Positions 28,238 through 36,380 of a stretch of 64,000 nucleotides of DNA are shown piece by piece; position 1 is the stretch's first letter, and each line of letters opens with the position of its first letter. The position numbers and the translations under genes were made by a program. Under the pieces are notes generated by a model. The model worked only from the letters and a program-made list of their open reading frames with translations. It did not search any database and was not told the origin of the DNA. Source of the stretch: Mycolicibacterium pulveris (GTDB lineage Bacteria > Actinomycetota > Actinomycetes > Mycobacteriales > Mycobacteriaceae); contig NZ_AP022599.1 of the NCBI RefSeq assembly GCF_010725725.1, positions 4,402,001 to 4,466,000 of the forward strand, read 5' to 3'.

Positions 28238-29938
28238 ATGACCGCTGCCACAACGGCACCGTCGACCGCGGCTGATAGGCCGGCCGTCTCGTTTTCGACC
28301 GAACCATCTCGGTACCGACACTGGCGGTTGGAGATCGACGGACCGGTCGCGACGCTCACGCTCGACGTCGACCCGCACGGCGGGCTCGTCGGTGGCTACG
28401 AGCTGAAGATGAACTCGTACGACCTGGGCGTGGACATCGAACTGTACGACGCGGTCCAGCGGCTGAGGTTCGAGCATCCGGAGGTCAAATCCGTCGTCGT
28501 GACCGGTGGAATGGACCGGATGTTCTGCGCGGGAGCCAACATCCGGATGCTCGCGCAGTCGCCCCACACGTGGAAGGTGAACTTCTGCAAGTTCACCAAC
28601 GAGACCCGCAACGGGATCGAGGACGCATCCGAGTGCTCGGGCCAGACGTACATCGCTGCGCTAAACGGCACCGCGGCGGGCGGTGGTTACGAGTTGGCGC
28701 TGGCCTGCGAGCAGATCGTCCTGGTCGACGACGGGTCGTCCGCGGTGTCGCTGCCCGAGGTTCCGCTGCTCGGTGTCCTTCCCGGCACCGGCGGATTGAC
28801 CCGCGTCGTCGAGAAACGCAAGGTACGTAAGGACCGAGCCGACGCGTTCGCGACGAAATCCGAAGGGGTTCGGGGGGATACCGCGGTCGAGTGGTGCCTG
28901 ATCGACGAGACGGTCGCCCCTGCGCAGTTCGACGCGCGGGTTCGTGCGCTGGCCGAGCAGGCTGCCCAACGGTCATCTCGCCCCGACGCCGCCACAGGCA
29001 TCACCCTGACCGCCTTACCGCGGCTGATCACCGACGATGCGATCGTGTACCGCCACGTTCGGGCGACGCTGGACCGGGCGGACCGGCGCGTCGAGATCGT
29101 GGTGTCAGCGCCGGATTCAGCGCCACCACCCGACGCGGCCGGAGTCCTGTCCCAAGGTGAGAACTACTACCCGATGGCACTCACCCGCGAGCTGGACGAC
29201 CTGATTCTGCACCTGCGGACCAACGAGATCGACTTGGGGACATGGGTGTTCCGGGTGGTCGGCTCTCATAACACCGTTCGAAAGTATGACCGGCAGCTTC
29301 GCGAGCTCGCCGACGACTGGTTCGTCAACGAGGTGATCCACTACTACAAGCGCACGCTCAAGCGGCTGGACGTGACGAGCCGCAGCATCTTCGCGGTGAT
29401 CGAGCCCGACAGCGCATACCTCGGCTTCCTGCTGGAGCTGGCACTGGCGAGCGATCGCCAGTACATGCTCGAGGGAATCTACGAGGATGTCGATCCCAGC
29501 GCGGCACCGGCCGCGCTCGAGGTGACCGCGTCGAACTTCGGCCCGTACCCGATGGCCAACGGGCTGACACGGCTGCAGTCACGCTTCTACGGCGATCCCG
29601 AAGCCCTCGCCGCCGTCGCGGACCGCAAGGACGAACCCTTGCTCGCCGAGGACGCAGGTTCGCTCGGCTTGGTCACCTCGGTTCTCGATGACATCGATTT
29701 CGCCGAGGAACTGCGCATCGTGCTCGAGGAGCGGGCCGCGCTTTCGCCGGACGCGTTGACCGGCATGGAAGCCAATCATCGGTTCGTCGGCCCGGAGACC
29801 CAGGAGTCGAAGATCTTCGGACGCCTCAGCGCCTGGCAGAACTGGATCTTCGTGCGGCCCAACGCCGCAGGCCCCGAGGGCGCGCTGAGGCGCTACGGCA
29901 CCGGCGCGCGCGCGAGCTTTGACGTCGGGCGGGTATGA
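28238..29938 (+). CDS. boxC: 2,3-epoxybenzoyl-CoA dihydrolase (BoxC)
   Basis: Ring-opening enzyme that hydrolyses 2,3-epoxybenzoyl-CoA to 3,4-dehydroadipyl-CoA semialdehyde and formate. The protein has 566 residues, close to known BoxC. I start at ATG 28238, seven bases after GAGGAG; an upstream in-frame ATG at 28208 lies inside boxB. It carries an extended crotonase fold: VVVTGGMDRMFCAGANIRML forms the first oxyanion loop, with ALNGTAAGGGYELALACEQI and EVPLLGVLPGTGGLTRVVEK, and a second crotonase-like half with FAVIEPDSAYLGFLLELALA. Its stop overlaps the ligase start (ATGA). Confidence 0.93.
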   Translation: MTAATTAPSTAADRPAVSFSTEPSRYRHWRLEIDGPVATLTLDVDPHGGLVGGYELKMNSYDLGVDIELYDAVQRLRFEHPEVKSVVVTGGMDRMFCAGANIRMLAQSPHTWKVNFCKFTNETRNGIEDASECSGQTYIAALNGTAAGGGYELALACEQIVLVDDGSSAVSLPEVPLLGVLPGTGGLTRVVEKRKVRKDRADAFATKSEGVRGDTAVEWCLIDETVAPAQFDARVRALAEQAAQRSSRPDAATGITLTALPRLITDDAIVYRHVRATLDRADRRVEIVVSAPDSAPPPDAAGVLSQGENYYPMALTRELDDLILHLRTNEIDLGTWVFRVVGSHNTVRKYDRQLRELADDWFVNEVIHYYKRTLKRLDVTSRSIFAVIEPDSAYLGFLLELALASDRQYMLEGIYEDVDPSAAPAALEVTASNFGPYPMANGLTRLQSRFYGDPEALAAVADRKDEPLLAEDAGSLGLVTSVLDDIDFAEELRIVLEERAALSPDALTGMEANHRFVGPETQESKIFGRLSAWQNWIFVRPNAAGPEGALRRYGTGARASFDVGRV

Positions 29939-31512
29939 CCGCCATGGACGTCGATTTCTTCAACGCCGCCGACTTCCTGGTGCACCGGCGGGTACGCGAG
30001 GGAATCGGTGGCAAGGTCGCGCTGATCGGCTCGCGCACCCGCACGTATGAACAGCTCTCAGATGACGTGGCGCGGCTCGCCGGGGGGCTGCGGGCACTCG
30101 GGCTGCAACCGGGCGACCGGGTCGCGATGGTGATGAGCGACGACGTCGAGCTGGCCGCGACGATCCTGGCCGCCTTCCACGCCGGGCTGATCGCGGTGCC
30201 GATGTCGACGATGCTGACCAGCGGGGAACTCGGGCAGATCATTCAAGACTCGGGCGCACGGATGGTCGTGGCCACCGAGGAACATGTCGACACGGTGTTG
30301 TCCGGCATCGAATCCGGCGGTGTGGTCGGCCATCTCGTCATCGCCGGCGACCAGGTGCCACCCGCCACCGTCCGCGCCGACCTGCGCGTGCACCGCTGGG
30401 CAGACCTGTTCGGCGACCCGCAGACACCCGCGGTGACCGACGACGATTCCAGTGCGCTGTGGCTCTACACCTCGGGCACCACCGGTAAACCGAAGGCGGC
30501 GATGCACAGGCACGCCAACATCCGCCACGTGTATGACACCTACGGGCGGCGAACCCTGGGTGTCCGGCGCGAGGACCGGTGCCTGTCGGTGGCGAAGATG
30601 TTCTTCGCGTACGGGATCGGAAACAGCCTGTTCTTTCCGCTCGCGGCGGGCGGCACCACGATCTTGCAGCCACTGCGCCCGACACCGGACTCGATGTGCG
30701 AGCGGTTGACGGCGACCGCGCCCAGCCTGTTCTTCGCGGTGCCCACGTTCTACTCCAGCCTGGCGCAGTCCGCGCTGCCCGATGACGCTTTCGAATCGGT
30801 GCGCCTGTGTGTTTCGGCGGGCGAGGTGCTGCCGGTGGCCGTGCACAGTCAATTCAAGGACCGGTTCGGCGTCGACATCCTCGACGGCATCGGCTCCACC
30901 GAAGCGCTGCACATCTTCTTGTCCAACCGGCCCGACGACATTCGGCCGGGCACCACCGGAAAACCGGTTTTCGGCTATCAAATCGAGGTCCGCAACGGCG
31001 AAGGAAGCGCGGTCACGCCCGGGGTACCCGGTGACCTGTACGTCTGCGGCGAGTCGATCGCCGCCGGCTACTGGCAACGGCCCGAGGCCAATCAAGCCGT
31101 CTTCCAAGGCGGATGGCTTCGAACGGGGGACACGTATGTCGTCGACGAGTCCGGCTACTACCACTGCCTGGGCCGCTCCAACGACCTGCTGAAGGCCGGT
31201 GGAATCTGGGTGTCCCCGACTGAAGTCGAGGGCCGCCTGCTGGCGCACCCGGCGGTCGCCGAAGCCGCGGTCGTGGGCGCCCCCGGCGGCGACGGCATCG
31301 AGAAGCCGGTGGCACTGGTTGTCCGCAGCCCCGGCCACGAGGTCGGCGCGGGCGAACTGATCGACTGGTGCCGCGCGGATCTCGCCGCCTTCAAGGCGCC
31401 GAGAGTCGTCGAATTCGTCACCGAGTTGCCCAAGACCGCGACGGGCAAGCTGCAGCGCTACCGCGTGCGGGAGATGCTGGCCGAGATCATGGCGCCGCGG
31501 GTTGCACAGTGA
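29935..31512 (+). CDS. bclA: Benzoate-CoA ligase family protein
   Basis: Activates benzoate (or a substituted benzoate) to its CoA thioester with ATP, the entry step of the Box pathway. The 525-residue ANL protein has its P-loop TSGTTGKPK at about residues 179-187, the segment MFFAYGIGNSLFFPLAAGGT typical of benzoate-CoA ligases, the hinge GWLRTGDTYVVDESGYY and the catalytic Lys in TATGKLQRYRVR near the C-terminus. It overlaps boxC by four bases (ATGA) and the downstream reductase by four (GTGA), so the three are translationally coupled. The exact acid cannot be read from sequence. Confidence 0.9.
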   Translation: MTAMDVDFFNAADFLVHRRVREGIGGKVALIGSRTRTYEQLSDDVARLAGGLRALGLQPGDRVAMVMSDDVELAATILAAFHAGLIAVPMSTMLTSGELGQIIQDSGARMVVATEEHVDTVLSGIESGGVVGHLVIAGDQVPPATVRADLRVHRWADLFGDPQTPAVTDDDSSALWLYTSGTTGKPKAAMHRHANIRHVYDTYGRRTLGVRREDRCLSVAKMFFAYGIGNSLFFPLAAGGTTILQPLRPTPDSMCERLTATAPSLFFAVPTFYSSLAQSALPDDAFESVRLCVSAGEVLPVAVHSQFKDRFGVDILDGIGSTEALHIFLSNRPDDIRPGTTGKPVFGYQIEVRNGEGSAVTPGVPGDLYVCGESIAAGYWQRPEANQAVFQGGWLRTGDTYVVDESGYYHCLGRSNDLLKAGGIWVSPTEVEGRLLAHPAVAEAAVVGAPGGDGIEKPVALVVRSPGHEVGAGELIDWCRADLAAFKAPRVVEFVTELPKTATGKLQRYRVREMLAEIMAPRVAQ

Positions 31513-32513
31513 GGAACCTCGTCGTCGACCTGCTCATCGTCGGCGCCGGCCCGGTGGGTCTGTACGGTGCCTACTACGCCGGCGTCCGTGGGCTTCGCAC
31601 CGCCGTCATCGACTCGTCGACCGAACTCGGCGGGCAGATCACCGCGATGTACCCGGAGAAGCTGATCTTTGACGTCGCAGGCTTTCCCGCCGTCAGGGGC
31701 CGCGAACTCGTCGCGGCTTTGGTCGAGCAAGCCGCCACCGCCGATGCCACCTACCTGTTGGGTCAGGAAGCCCGAGAGGTCACCACCGATCCCGACGGCA
31801 GGCACCTCGTCACGACCAGCGCCGGAGATGAGATCCGTTGCGGGGCCGTGGTGATCACCGCAGGCATCGGGGCGTTCGCGCCGCGGAAGCTGCCTGTGGG
31901 GGAGGACTACCTCGGCAGCGGGCTGGCCTACTTCGTGCCCGACCCGGCGCCGTACGGAGACGCCGACGTGGTCATCGTCGGCGGCGGTGACTCCGCGCTC
32001 GACTGGGCGCTGATGCTCGAGCAGGTCGCCGCGTCGGTCACCGTCGTGCACCGGCGCAACACCTTCCGCGCGCACGCGGCCACCGTGACGCAGGTCGAGA
32101 AATCGAGGGTGAACCTGGTTCGGGATGCCGAGGTCCGCTCGATCGGAGGCAACGGCGCAATCACCGATGTGGACGTTGCCATCAAAGGGGACAGCGATAT
32201 CCGTCGGCTGCCCTGCCAGCGGGTGGTCGCCGCGCTCGGGTTCATCGCCAACATCGGGCCGTTGCGGAACTGGGGACTGACGCTGCGGGACAACCGGCAC
32301 ATCGTCGTGGACTGCGCGATGCGTACCGGGCGCCCCGGCATCTACGCCGCCGGCGACATCGTCGACTACGACGGCAAAGTCAGGCTCATCTCCTGTGGGT
32401 TCGGCGAGGTGGCCACGGCGGTGAACAACGCCGCCGTACACATCCACCCCGACGCGCAGCTCTTCCCCGGACACTCCACCGACGATCCGGACGGCAGGCC
32501 ATGCCGTACGTGA
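31509..32513 (+). CDS. Thioredoxin-reductase-like ferredoxin-NAD(P)+ reductase
   Basis: A 334-residue flavoprotein with the FAD motif LLIVGAGPVGLYGAYYAG near the N-terminus, an NAD(P) motif VIVGGGDSALDWAL around residues 155-170, and GRPGIYAAGDIVDYDGK near the C-terminus. It lacks the CxxC redox pair of thioredoxin reductases, so it fits the ferredoxin-NADP reductase type 2 (YumC-like) class. It starts at GTG 31509 overlapping the ligase stop and itself overlaps the ferredoxin start by 13 bases. I infer that it passes electrons through that ferredoxin to BoxB, in place of the fused BoxA reductase of proteobacterial systems. Confidence 0.85.
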   Translation: MRNLVVDLLIVGAGPVGLYGAYYAGVRGLRTAVIDSSTELGGQITAMYPEKLIFDVAGFPAVRGRELVAALVEQAATADATYLLGQEAREVTTDPDGRHLVTTSAGDEIRCGAVVITAGIGAFAPRKLPVGEDYLGSGLAYFVPDPAPYGDADVVIVGGGDSALDWALMLEQVAASVTVVHRRNTFRAHAATVTQVEKSRVNLVRDAEVRSIGGNGAITDVDVAIKGDSDIRRLPCQRVVAALGFIANIGPLRNWGLTLRDNRHIVVDCAMRTGRPGIYAAGDIVDYDGKVRLISCGFGEVATAVNNAAVHIHPDAQLFPGHSTDDPDGRPCRT

Positions 32514-32845
32514 TCGGCAGTCCCTGCATCGATGTGATGGACCGCTCCTGCATCGAGGAGTGCCCGGTGGACTGCATCTACGAAGGGGAGCGCAAGCTCT
32601 ACATCAACCCCACCGAGTGCATCGACTGCGGGGCCTGCGAACCGGTCTGTCCGGTCGAGGCCATCAGCCAGGACCGGCGGATGCCAGAGGAGGACGCCGA
32701 GTTCGTCGAGGACAACCAGCGATTCTTCACCGCGGTGCTGCCCGGCCGTGACGAACCCATCGGCTCGCCGGGTGGCGCCAGCCAGCTCGGACCCGTCGGC
32801 GTGGACACCGCACTCGTCGCGCAGCGACGGCCGTCACTCGCCTGA
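32501..32845 (+). CDS. 7Fe-type ferredoxin (FdxA-like)
   Basis: A 114-residue ferredoxin resembling mycobacterial FdxA. The N-terminal cluster cysteines are C9, C17, C21 and C25 (SPCIDVMDRSCIEECPVDC) and the second set lies in PTECIDCGACEPVCPVEAI, the pattern of a [3Fe-4S]/[4Fe-4S] ferredoxin. The C-terminal extension FTAVLPGRDEPIGSPGGASQ is shared with FdxA proteins. It is last in the Box operon, overlapping the reductase gene by 13 bases. It probably delivers electrons from the reductase to the BoxB di-iron site; this partnership is inferred from gene order. Confidence 0.9.
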   Translation: MPYVIGSPCIDVMDRSCIEECPVDCIYEGERKLYINPTECIDCGACEPVCPVEAISQDRRMPEEDAEFVEDNQRFFTAVLPGRDEPIGSPGGASQLGPVGVDTALVAQRRPSLA

Positions 32846-32861
32846 CTGACCTGCTCAACTC

Positions 32862-32930
32862 TTGACAGCGATCCGTTCGCCACTTTATTGTCAGACAATC
32901 TCGTTATATAAGGCAATATTGTCAGACAAT
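32862..32930 (+). promoter_or_regulatory. Promoter with two ATTGTCAGACAAT boxes
   Basis: Two copies of ATTGTCAGACAAT (32887-32899 and 32918-32930) start 31 bases apart, about three helical turns. Each is a near-perfect palindrome and matches the GntR-FCD consensus TNGTNNNACNA at every fixed position. A TTGACA (32862-32867) with TATTGT 18 bases later (32886-32891) makes a fair sigma-70-type promoter, with the first box on the -10. The nearest regulator of that class is at 21.1 kb. The downstream genes are only a small open frame and a gene remnant. Confidence 0.75.
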
Positions 32931-32952
32931 CCTGGGGAGTGAGCTCGGGCCA

Positions 32953-33018
32953 ATGGGAATATTCCGCGCCGGCGGCCTGATCGAACAGCTCAGGGCGGAG
33001 GGGCTGATCGTGTCGTGA
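32953..33018 (+). other. 21-codon open frame downstream of the double operator
   Basis: ATG 32953 opens a frame encoding MGIFRAGGLIEQLRAEGLIV plus Ser and a TGA that overlaps the next GTG (33015) as GTGA. The spacing from the double operator is right for a first translated gene. It could be the leftover start of a deleted gene or a short upstream peptide. I recognise no family. Confidence 0.35.
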
Positions 33019-33257
33019 GCGCCCCGCAGGCCCTGCGCAACCTCCTCGATGAGGGCGCCGTCCTTGCCGGCTCCTGCTACGACGGGCTGTCGGCTGCGGT
33101 GCTGTGCGAGGCGGCACGAGCCGTGCTGGCCAGCCGAAGCGACGAGCCGCTGCAGGGCCTCGGGTTGTCACCGATGGCCTTGTTCGAGCTCGTCGGCATC
33201 AGAGAGTGGGATGCGTTCCAGTCGGTGTTGACCGCCGATGCCCGAAAGCCGGTGTGA
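33015..33257 (+). pseudogene. Probable remnant of an isocitrate lyase/PEP mutase family gene
   Basis: An 80-residue frame from GTG 33015. Residues 4-32 (ALRNLLDEGAVLAGSCYDGL, then SAAVLCEAA) look like the N-terminus of isocitrate lyase/phosphoenolpyruvate mutase family proteins. The end (GLSPMALFELVGIREWDAFQ) looks like their C-terminal helix. The barrel between them is absent, as after an in-frame deletion of most of the gene. Neither half is long enough for certainty; it could be an unrelated small protein. It ends nine bases before the convergent core gene. Confidence 0.4.
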
Positions 33258-33266
33258 CGCGGCGGG

Positions 33267-34094
33267 CTAGACGACGCGCTTGCCGCGGCGCGCGCGCATC
33301 CGCATGTCCCACAGATACAGCTGGTAGCCCAGCAGCCACACCTCGCGCGGCACCACACGATCGGTGATGCGCAGCACGGTCAGCAGCCGATCGAAGAGCC
33401 GCTGGTGGCTCGCGGTCCAGCGCAGCTTCATGTGCTCGCGAAACTCCGGGGGCAGAAAGCCCGTCGTCGCGAACAGGTTGAACCGGCCCGCGAGCAACCG
33501 CAACGGCGCAGGCAGCATCGCCATCGCGGCGACACCGTGCAGGTGTGCGCGCACCGGCTCGTCGATGCGCAACTCGTCCAGCGACCGCTTCCAGTACTCC
33601 TCGAACGCGGCCCGGTCAGGCGGCCACATATCCGCGCGGACCTGCAGGGTGGTGCCGAGTTTTCGGGCGTCCCGGTAGATCGCGTCGGCCGCCTCGTCGT
33701 CGAGGGGGCCGTACAGGAACTCGTGTTGATCGACGTAGTAGCGATACAGGCAGGCGGCGACCCACAGCTGCAGCCGCGGGTCGAACGCCTTGTAGGACAC
33801 CGGGCTTGAGTCGGTGGACCGAACCATCGCGTGTACCCGGTCGACTTCGCGGCGGATCAGCTCGCGGTCGGCCTGCGTCCCCATCGTCGCGACGGCCAGG
33901 TATGTGCCGGTGGTGCGGGCGCGTTTGAACGGGCGCTTGTAGACGTTGCCGGAGTCCACCGGGCTCTCCAACACGCCGTAGCCCACTCCGGGCAACGCCA
34001 ACTGCATGATCACGTTGGCCGCGGGCAGCAACGCCGCCGCGGGGTTGATCAGATCGATGACCCGGCGCGGTTGCCGCGGTGGCCCCAGCTTCAT
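33267..34094 (-). CDS. DUF2236 (MpaB-like) oxygenase-type protein (Rv2237-like)
   Basis: A 275-residue protein of the DUF2236 family, which contains haem-dependent oxygenases such as latex-clearing protein and MpaB. Histidines in [12 protein letters not shown] and [12 protein letters not shown], and the segment [12 protein letters not shown], are family landmarks. The substrate is unknown. The ATG at 34094 is chosen over longer in-frame starts that run into cobD. It is divergent from cobD with a 36-base gap. It marks the return to the conserved block (Rv2237 order) after the accessory segment. Confidence 0.82.
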   Translation of the reverse strand: MKLGPPRQPRRVIDLINPAAALLPAANVIMQLALPGVGYGVLESPVDSGNVYKRPFKRARTTGTYLAVATMGTQADRELIRREVDRVHAMVRSTDSSPVSYKAFDPRLQLWVAACLYRYYVDQHEFLYGPLDDEAADAIYRDARKLGTTLQVRADMWPPDRAAFEEYWKRSLDELRIDEPVRAHLHGVAAMAMLPAPLRLLAGRFNLFATTGFLPPEFREHMKLRWTASHQRLFDRLLTVLRITDRVVPREVWLLGYQLYLWDMRMRARRGKRVV

Positions 34095-34130
34095 GACTTC
34101 GAGTAGACCATTTTGTGAGACGCTCCCGAA

Positions 34131-35105
34131 GTGTTTGCGTCGACAACGTGCGCGCGCGCCGGGGGGCTCGCGGCAGGCTGCGTCGCCGACGCGGTGCTGG
34201 GGGATCCGCGTCGTGGGCATCCGGTGGCGGTGTTCGGCCGCGGTGCGGCGGCCTTGGAGCGCCTGACATACGCCGACTCGCGCGCCGCGGGCGCACTGCA
34301 CACCGGTGTGCTGCTGGCCGGTCTCGGCGTGGTGGGCCTGGCCGCGGACCGCGCCGGTGCGCGCCGCGGCCCGATCGCCCGCGCGGTGGTGACGGCGTGC
34401 GCGACGTTCGTCGCGCTCGGGGGCACGTCGCTGGGCAGAACCGGCGCCTTGATGGCCGACCATCTGAGCGCCGGCAACCTGGACGCGGCCCGGCGCCTGC
34501 TGCCGTCGCTGTGCGGACGCGATCCCGCGGTGCTCGACGCAGCCGGGCTGACCAGGGCCGCCGTGGAGTCGGTCGCCGAGAACACCTCCGACGCACAGGT
34601 GGCGCCGCTGTGGTGGGCCGCGGCTGGCGGGGTGCCCGCGGTGCTGGCCTACCGCGGGGTCAACACGCTCGACGCGATGATCGGCAACCGGTCTGTGCGA
34701 TACGCCCGATTCGGTTGGGCGGCAGCGCGGTTCGACGACATCGCCAACTATCTTCCGGCGCGTGCGACGGCGATGCTGGTGGCGGTGTGCGCACCGCTGG
34801 TCGGGGGATCACCGGCCGCCGCGTTGTGTGCCTGGCGGCGCGACGCGGCCCGCCATCCCAGCCCGAACGCGGGCGTGGTCGAGGCGGCCTTCGCCGGTGC
34901 GCTCGGCGTCCGGTTGGGCGGACCCACCCAGTACGCGCATCAACTCGAGATCCGGCCGACGCTCGGGGAGGGCCCGCCACCGCAGGTTCACGACCTCGTG
35001 CGGGCGGTGCGGCTGTCGCGGGCCGTGCAGGTGGTCGCCGCGGTCGTCGCGTGCGGTTTCAGCGCCGTCGGCCGTAACGGTCGGCGAGCTTGTCCTCGGT
35101 GCTGA
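34131..35105 (+). CDS. cobD: Adenosylcobinamide-phosphate synthase CobD/CbiB
   Basis: Membrane enzyme attaching the aminopropanol arm to adenosylcobyric acid in cobalamin synthesis. It has 324 residues from GTG 34131 and several hydrophobic segments. Family landmarks are [16 protein letters not shown] near the N-terminus, [19 protein letters not shown], and [20 protein letters not shown]. Its 3' end overlaps the convergent SURF1-like gene by 47 bases. No B12 riboswitch-like leader is visible; the gap to the divergent neighbour is only 36 bases. Confidence 0.92.
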   Translation: MFASTTCARAGGLAAGCVADAVLGDPRRGHPVAVFGRGAAALERLTYADSRAAGALHTGVLLAGLGVVGLAADRAGARRGPIARAVVTACATFVALGGTSLGRTGALMADHLSAGNLDAARRLLPSLCGRDPAVLDAAGLTRAAVESVAENTSDAQVAPLWWAAAGGVPAVLAYRGVNTLDAMIGNRSVRYARFGWAAARFDDIANYLPARATAMLVAVCAPLVGGSPAAALCAWRRDAARHPSPNAGVVEAAFAGALGVRLGGPTQYAHQLEIRPTLGEGPPPQVHDLVRAVRLSRAVQVVAAVVACGFSAVGRNGRRACPRC

Positions 35106-35886
35106 CGGGCGCATCCGGGGCGGCGGCCGCGGCGTCCTGCGCGGCCTTCTCCCGGCGACGTTGACGTAGCTCGGCGTACACGAAATACCCGAGGCCCAGC
35201 GGGGCGATGATGCCGAAGGTGATCCACTGGATGCCGTAGGACAGAAACGGCCCGGCATCCAGATGGGGTAGGGCGAGTTCACCCAACCCGCCGGGCTGAT
35301 CGCCGGTGAGCTGCAGGTACGAGCCCGCCAGCGGGACGCCGGTGAGCTGCGAGATCTGCTCGATGTTGATCGAGTACACCTGCTCCGTCCCGTCCTGTCG
35401 CATGGGCTCCTTGCCGCGTGCCAGGCCCTCCGAGTCGCGCAACCGGGCCACGATCGTCACCTCGCCGTCGGGGACTGCCGCGATCTCCGGTACCCGCGAC
35501 CCGTCGACGGGGCGCACGTAGCCCCGGTTGACCAGCACGGTCGGACCGTCGTCGACCGCGAACGGCACCAACACCTCGAACGCCGGTTCACCTTCGACCA
35601 CCCGCAGCCGCGCCAGCACCTGACCTTCGGGCAGATAGTGTCCGGTGGCCGTGACGAGCCGCCACTGCGCCTCGGGCGCCGCCGAATCCTGCTTCGGCAG
35701 CACCGATGTCACCGGCACGGGGTCGGCCTGCAACGACTGCGCGATCTGGGCGTTCTCGCGTGAGGTCTTGGTGTTCTTCCCGAGCTGCCACGGCGCGAGC
35801 ACCGTGAAGCACAGGTAGGTGAATGCCAGCACCACGACGAACAGGGCCAGCCACGACGGCCGCAGCAGAAACGCCCAACGTCGCAT
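35059..35886 (-). CDS. SURF1-like membrane protein (Rv2235-like)
   Basis: A 275-residue protein with N- and C-terminal membrane helices (PSWLALFVVVLAFTYLCFTV and GIQWITFGIIAPLGLGYFVY) and an extracytoplasmic SURF1 domain between them (RGYVRPVDGSRVPEI). SURF1 proteins assist haem a insertion into cytochrome c oxidase. The C-terminus is a charged tail. The start is ATG 35886, overlapping the ptpA stop as TGATG, so the two are cotranslated. The tail overlaps cobD by 47 bases. Confidence 0.9.
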   Translation of the reverse strand: MRRWAFLLRPSWLALFVVVLAFTYLCFTVLAPWQLGKNTKTSRENAQIAQSLQADPVPVTSVLPKQDSAAPEAQWRLVTATGHYLPEGQVLARLRVVEGEPAFEVLVPFAVDDGPTVLVNRGYVRPVDGSRVPEIAAVPDGEVTIVARLRDSEGLARGKEPMRQDGTEQVYSINIEQISQLTGVPLAGSYLQLTGDQPGGLGELALPHLDAGPFLSYGIQWITFGIIAPLGLGYFVYAELRQRRREKAAQDAAAAAPDAPVSTEDKLADRYGRRR

Positions 35887-36380
35887 CAGCTCGCGATCCC
35901 CCTGGCGGTCAGTTGTTCGTCCACCCACGCGTGCAGGCCGGGCAGGGCCGTCTCGATGACCCGGAGCACCTCTTCGAAGTCGTCGTGATCGCCGTAGTAG
36001 GGATCTTCCACGTCGAGTGCGTGCGCGCCCGACCGCGGATCGAACGACCGCAGCATCCGGATCCGTTCGTGGGGCACTCCGAGTTCGCGCAGGATCCGGA
36101 CGTGGTTGCGCCCCAGCGCGACGACCAGATCAGCCGACATGTGAAAGTCGTCGACCTGAGCGGCGCGGTGCGCGGTGGGGTAGCCGTGCGCGCGCAACAC
36201 GTGGGTGGCCCGCCGGTCCGCGGGCGCACCGGCATGCCAGCCGCCGGTTCCCGCGCTGGTCACCCGGACCGCTTCGGCAAGGCCACGTTCGCTCATCTGG
36301 TGGGCGAACATCTTCTCCGCCATCGGTGACCGGCAGATGTTGCCGGAACAGATGAACGTCACGTGCAGCAGGTCAGACAC
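35886..36380 (-). CDS. ptpA: Low-molecular-weight protein tyrosine phosphatase PtpA
   Basis: Secreted-type LMW tyrosine phosphatase, in M. tuberculosis acting on host proteins and itself phosphorylated by PtkA. It has 164 residues from GTG 36380, where the N-terminus SDLLHVTFICSGNICRSPMA matches known PtpA; an in-frame GTG at 36392 is also possible. The P-loop C-x5-R is CSGNICRS and the general acid loop is DPYYGDHDDFEEV. It overlaps the upstream HAD gene by eight bases and the downstream SURF1-like gene by one codon. In a non-pathogen its physiological target is unknown. Confidence 0.93.
   Translation of the reverse strand: MSDLLHVTFICSGNICRSPMAEKMFAHQMSERGLAEAVRVTSAGTGGWHAGAPADRRATHVLRAHGYPTAHRAAQVDDFHMSADLVVALGRNHVRILRELGVPHERIRMLRSFDPRSGAHALDVEDPYYGDHDDFEEVLRVIETALPGLHAWVDEQLTARGIAS

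Noticed and set aside
33220..33270. Possible attachment-site repeat of the tRNA-Val 3' end at the right edge of the accessory segment
   Set aside because: I compared the T-arm and acceptor sequence (TTCGATCCTGCGCG...) with this DNA and saw no repeat, so no integrase-type island is claimed.
34095..34130. B12 riboswitch in front of cobD
   Set aside because: The gap to the divergent DUF2236 gene is 36 bases, too short for a cobalamin riboswitch, and no B12-box sequence is visible.
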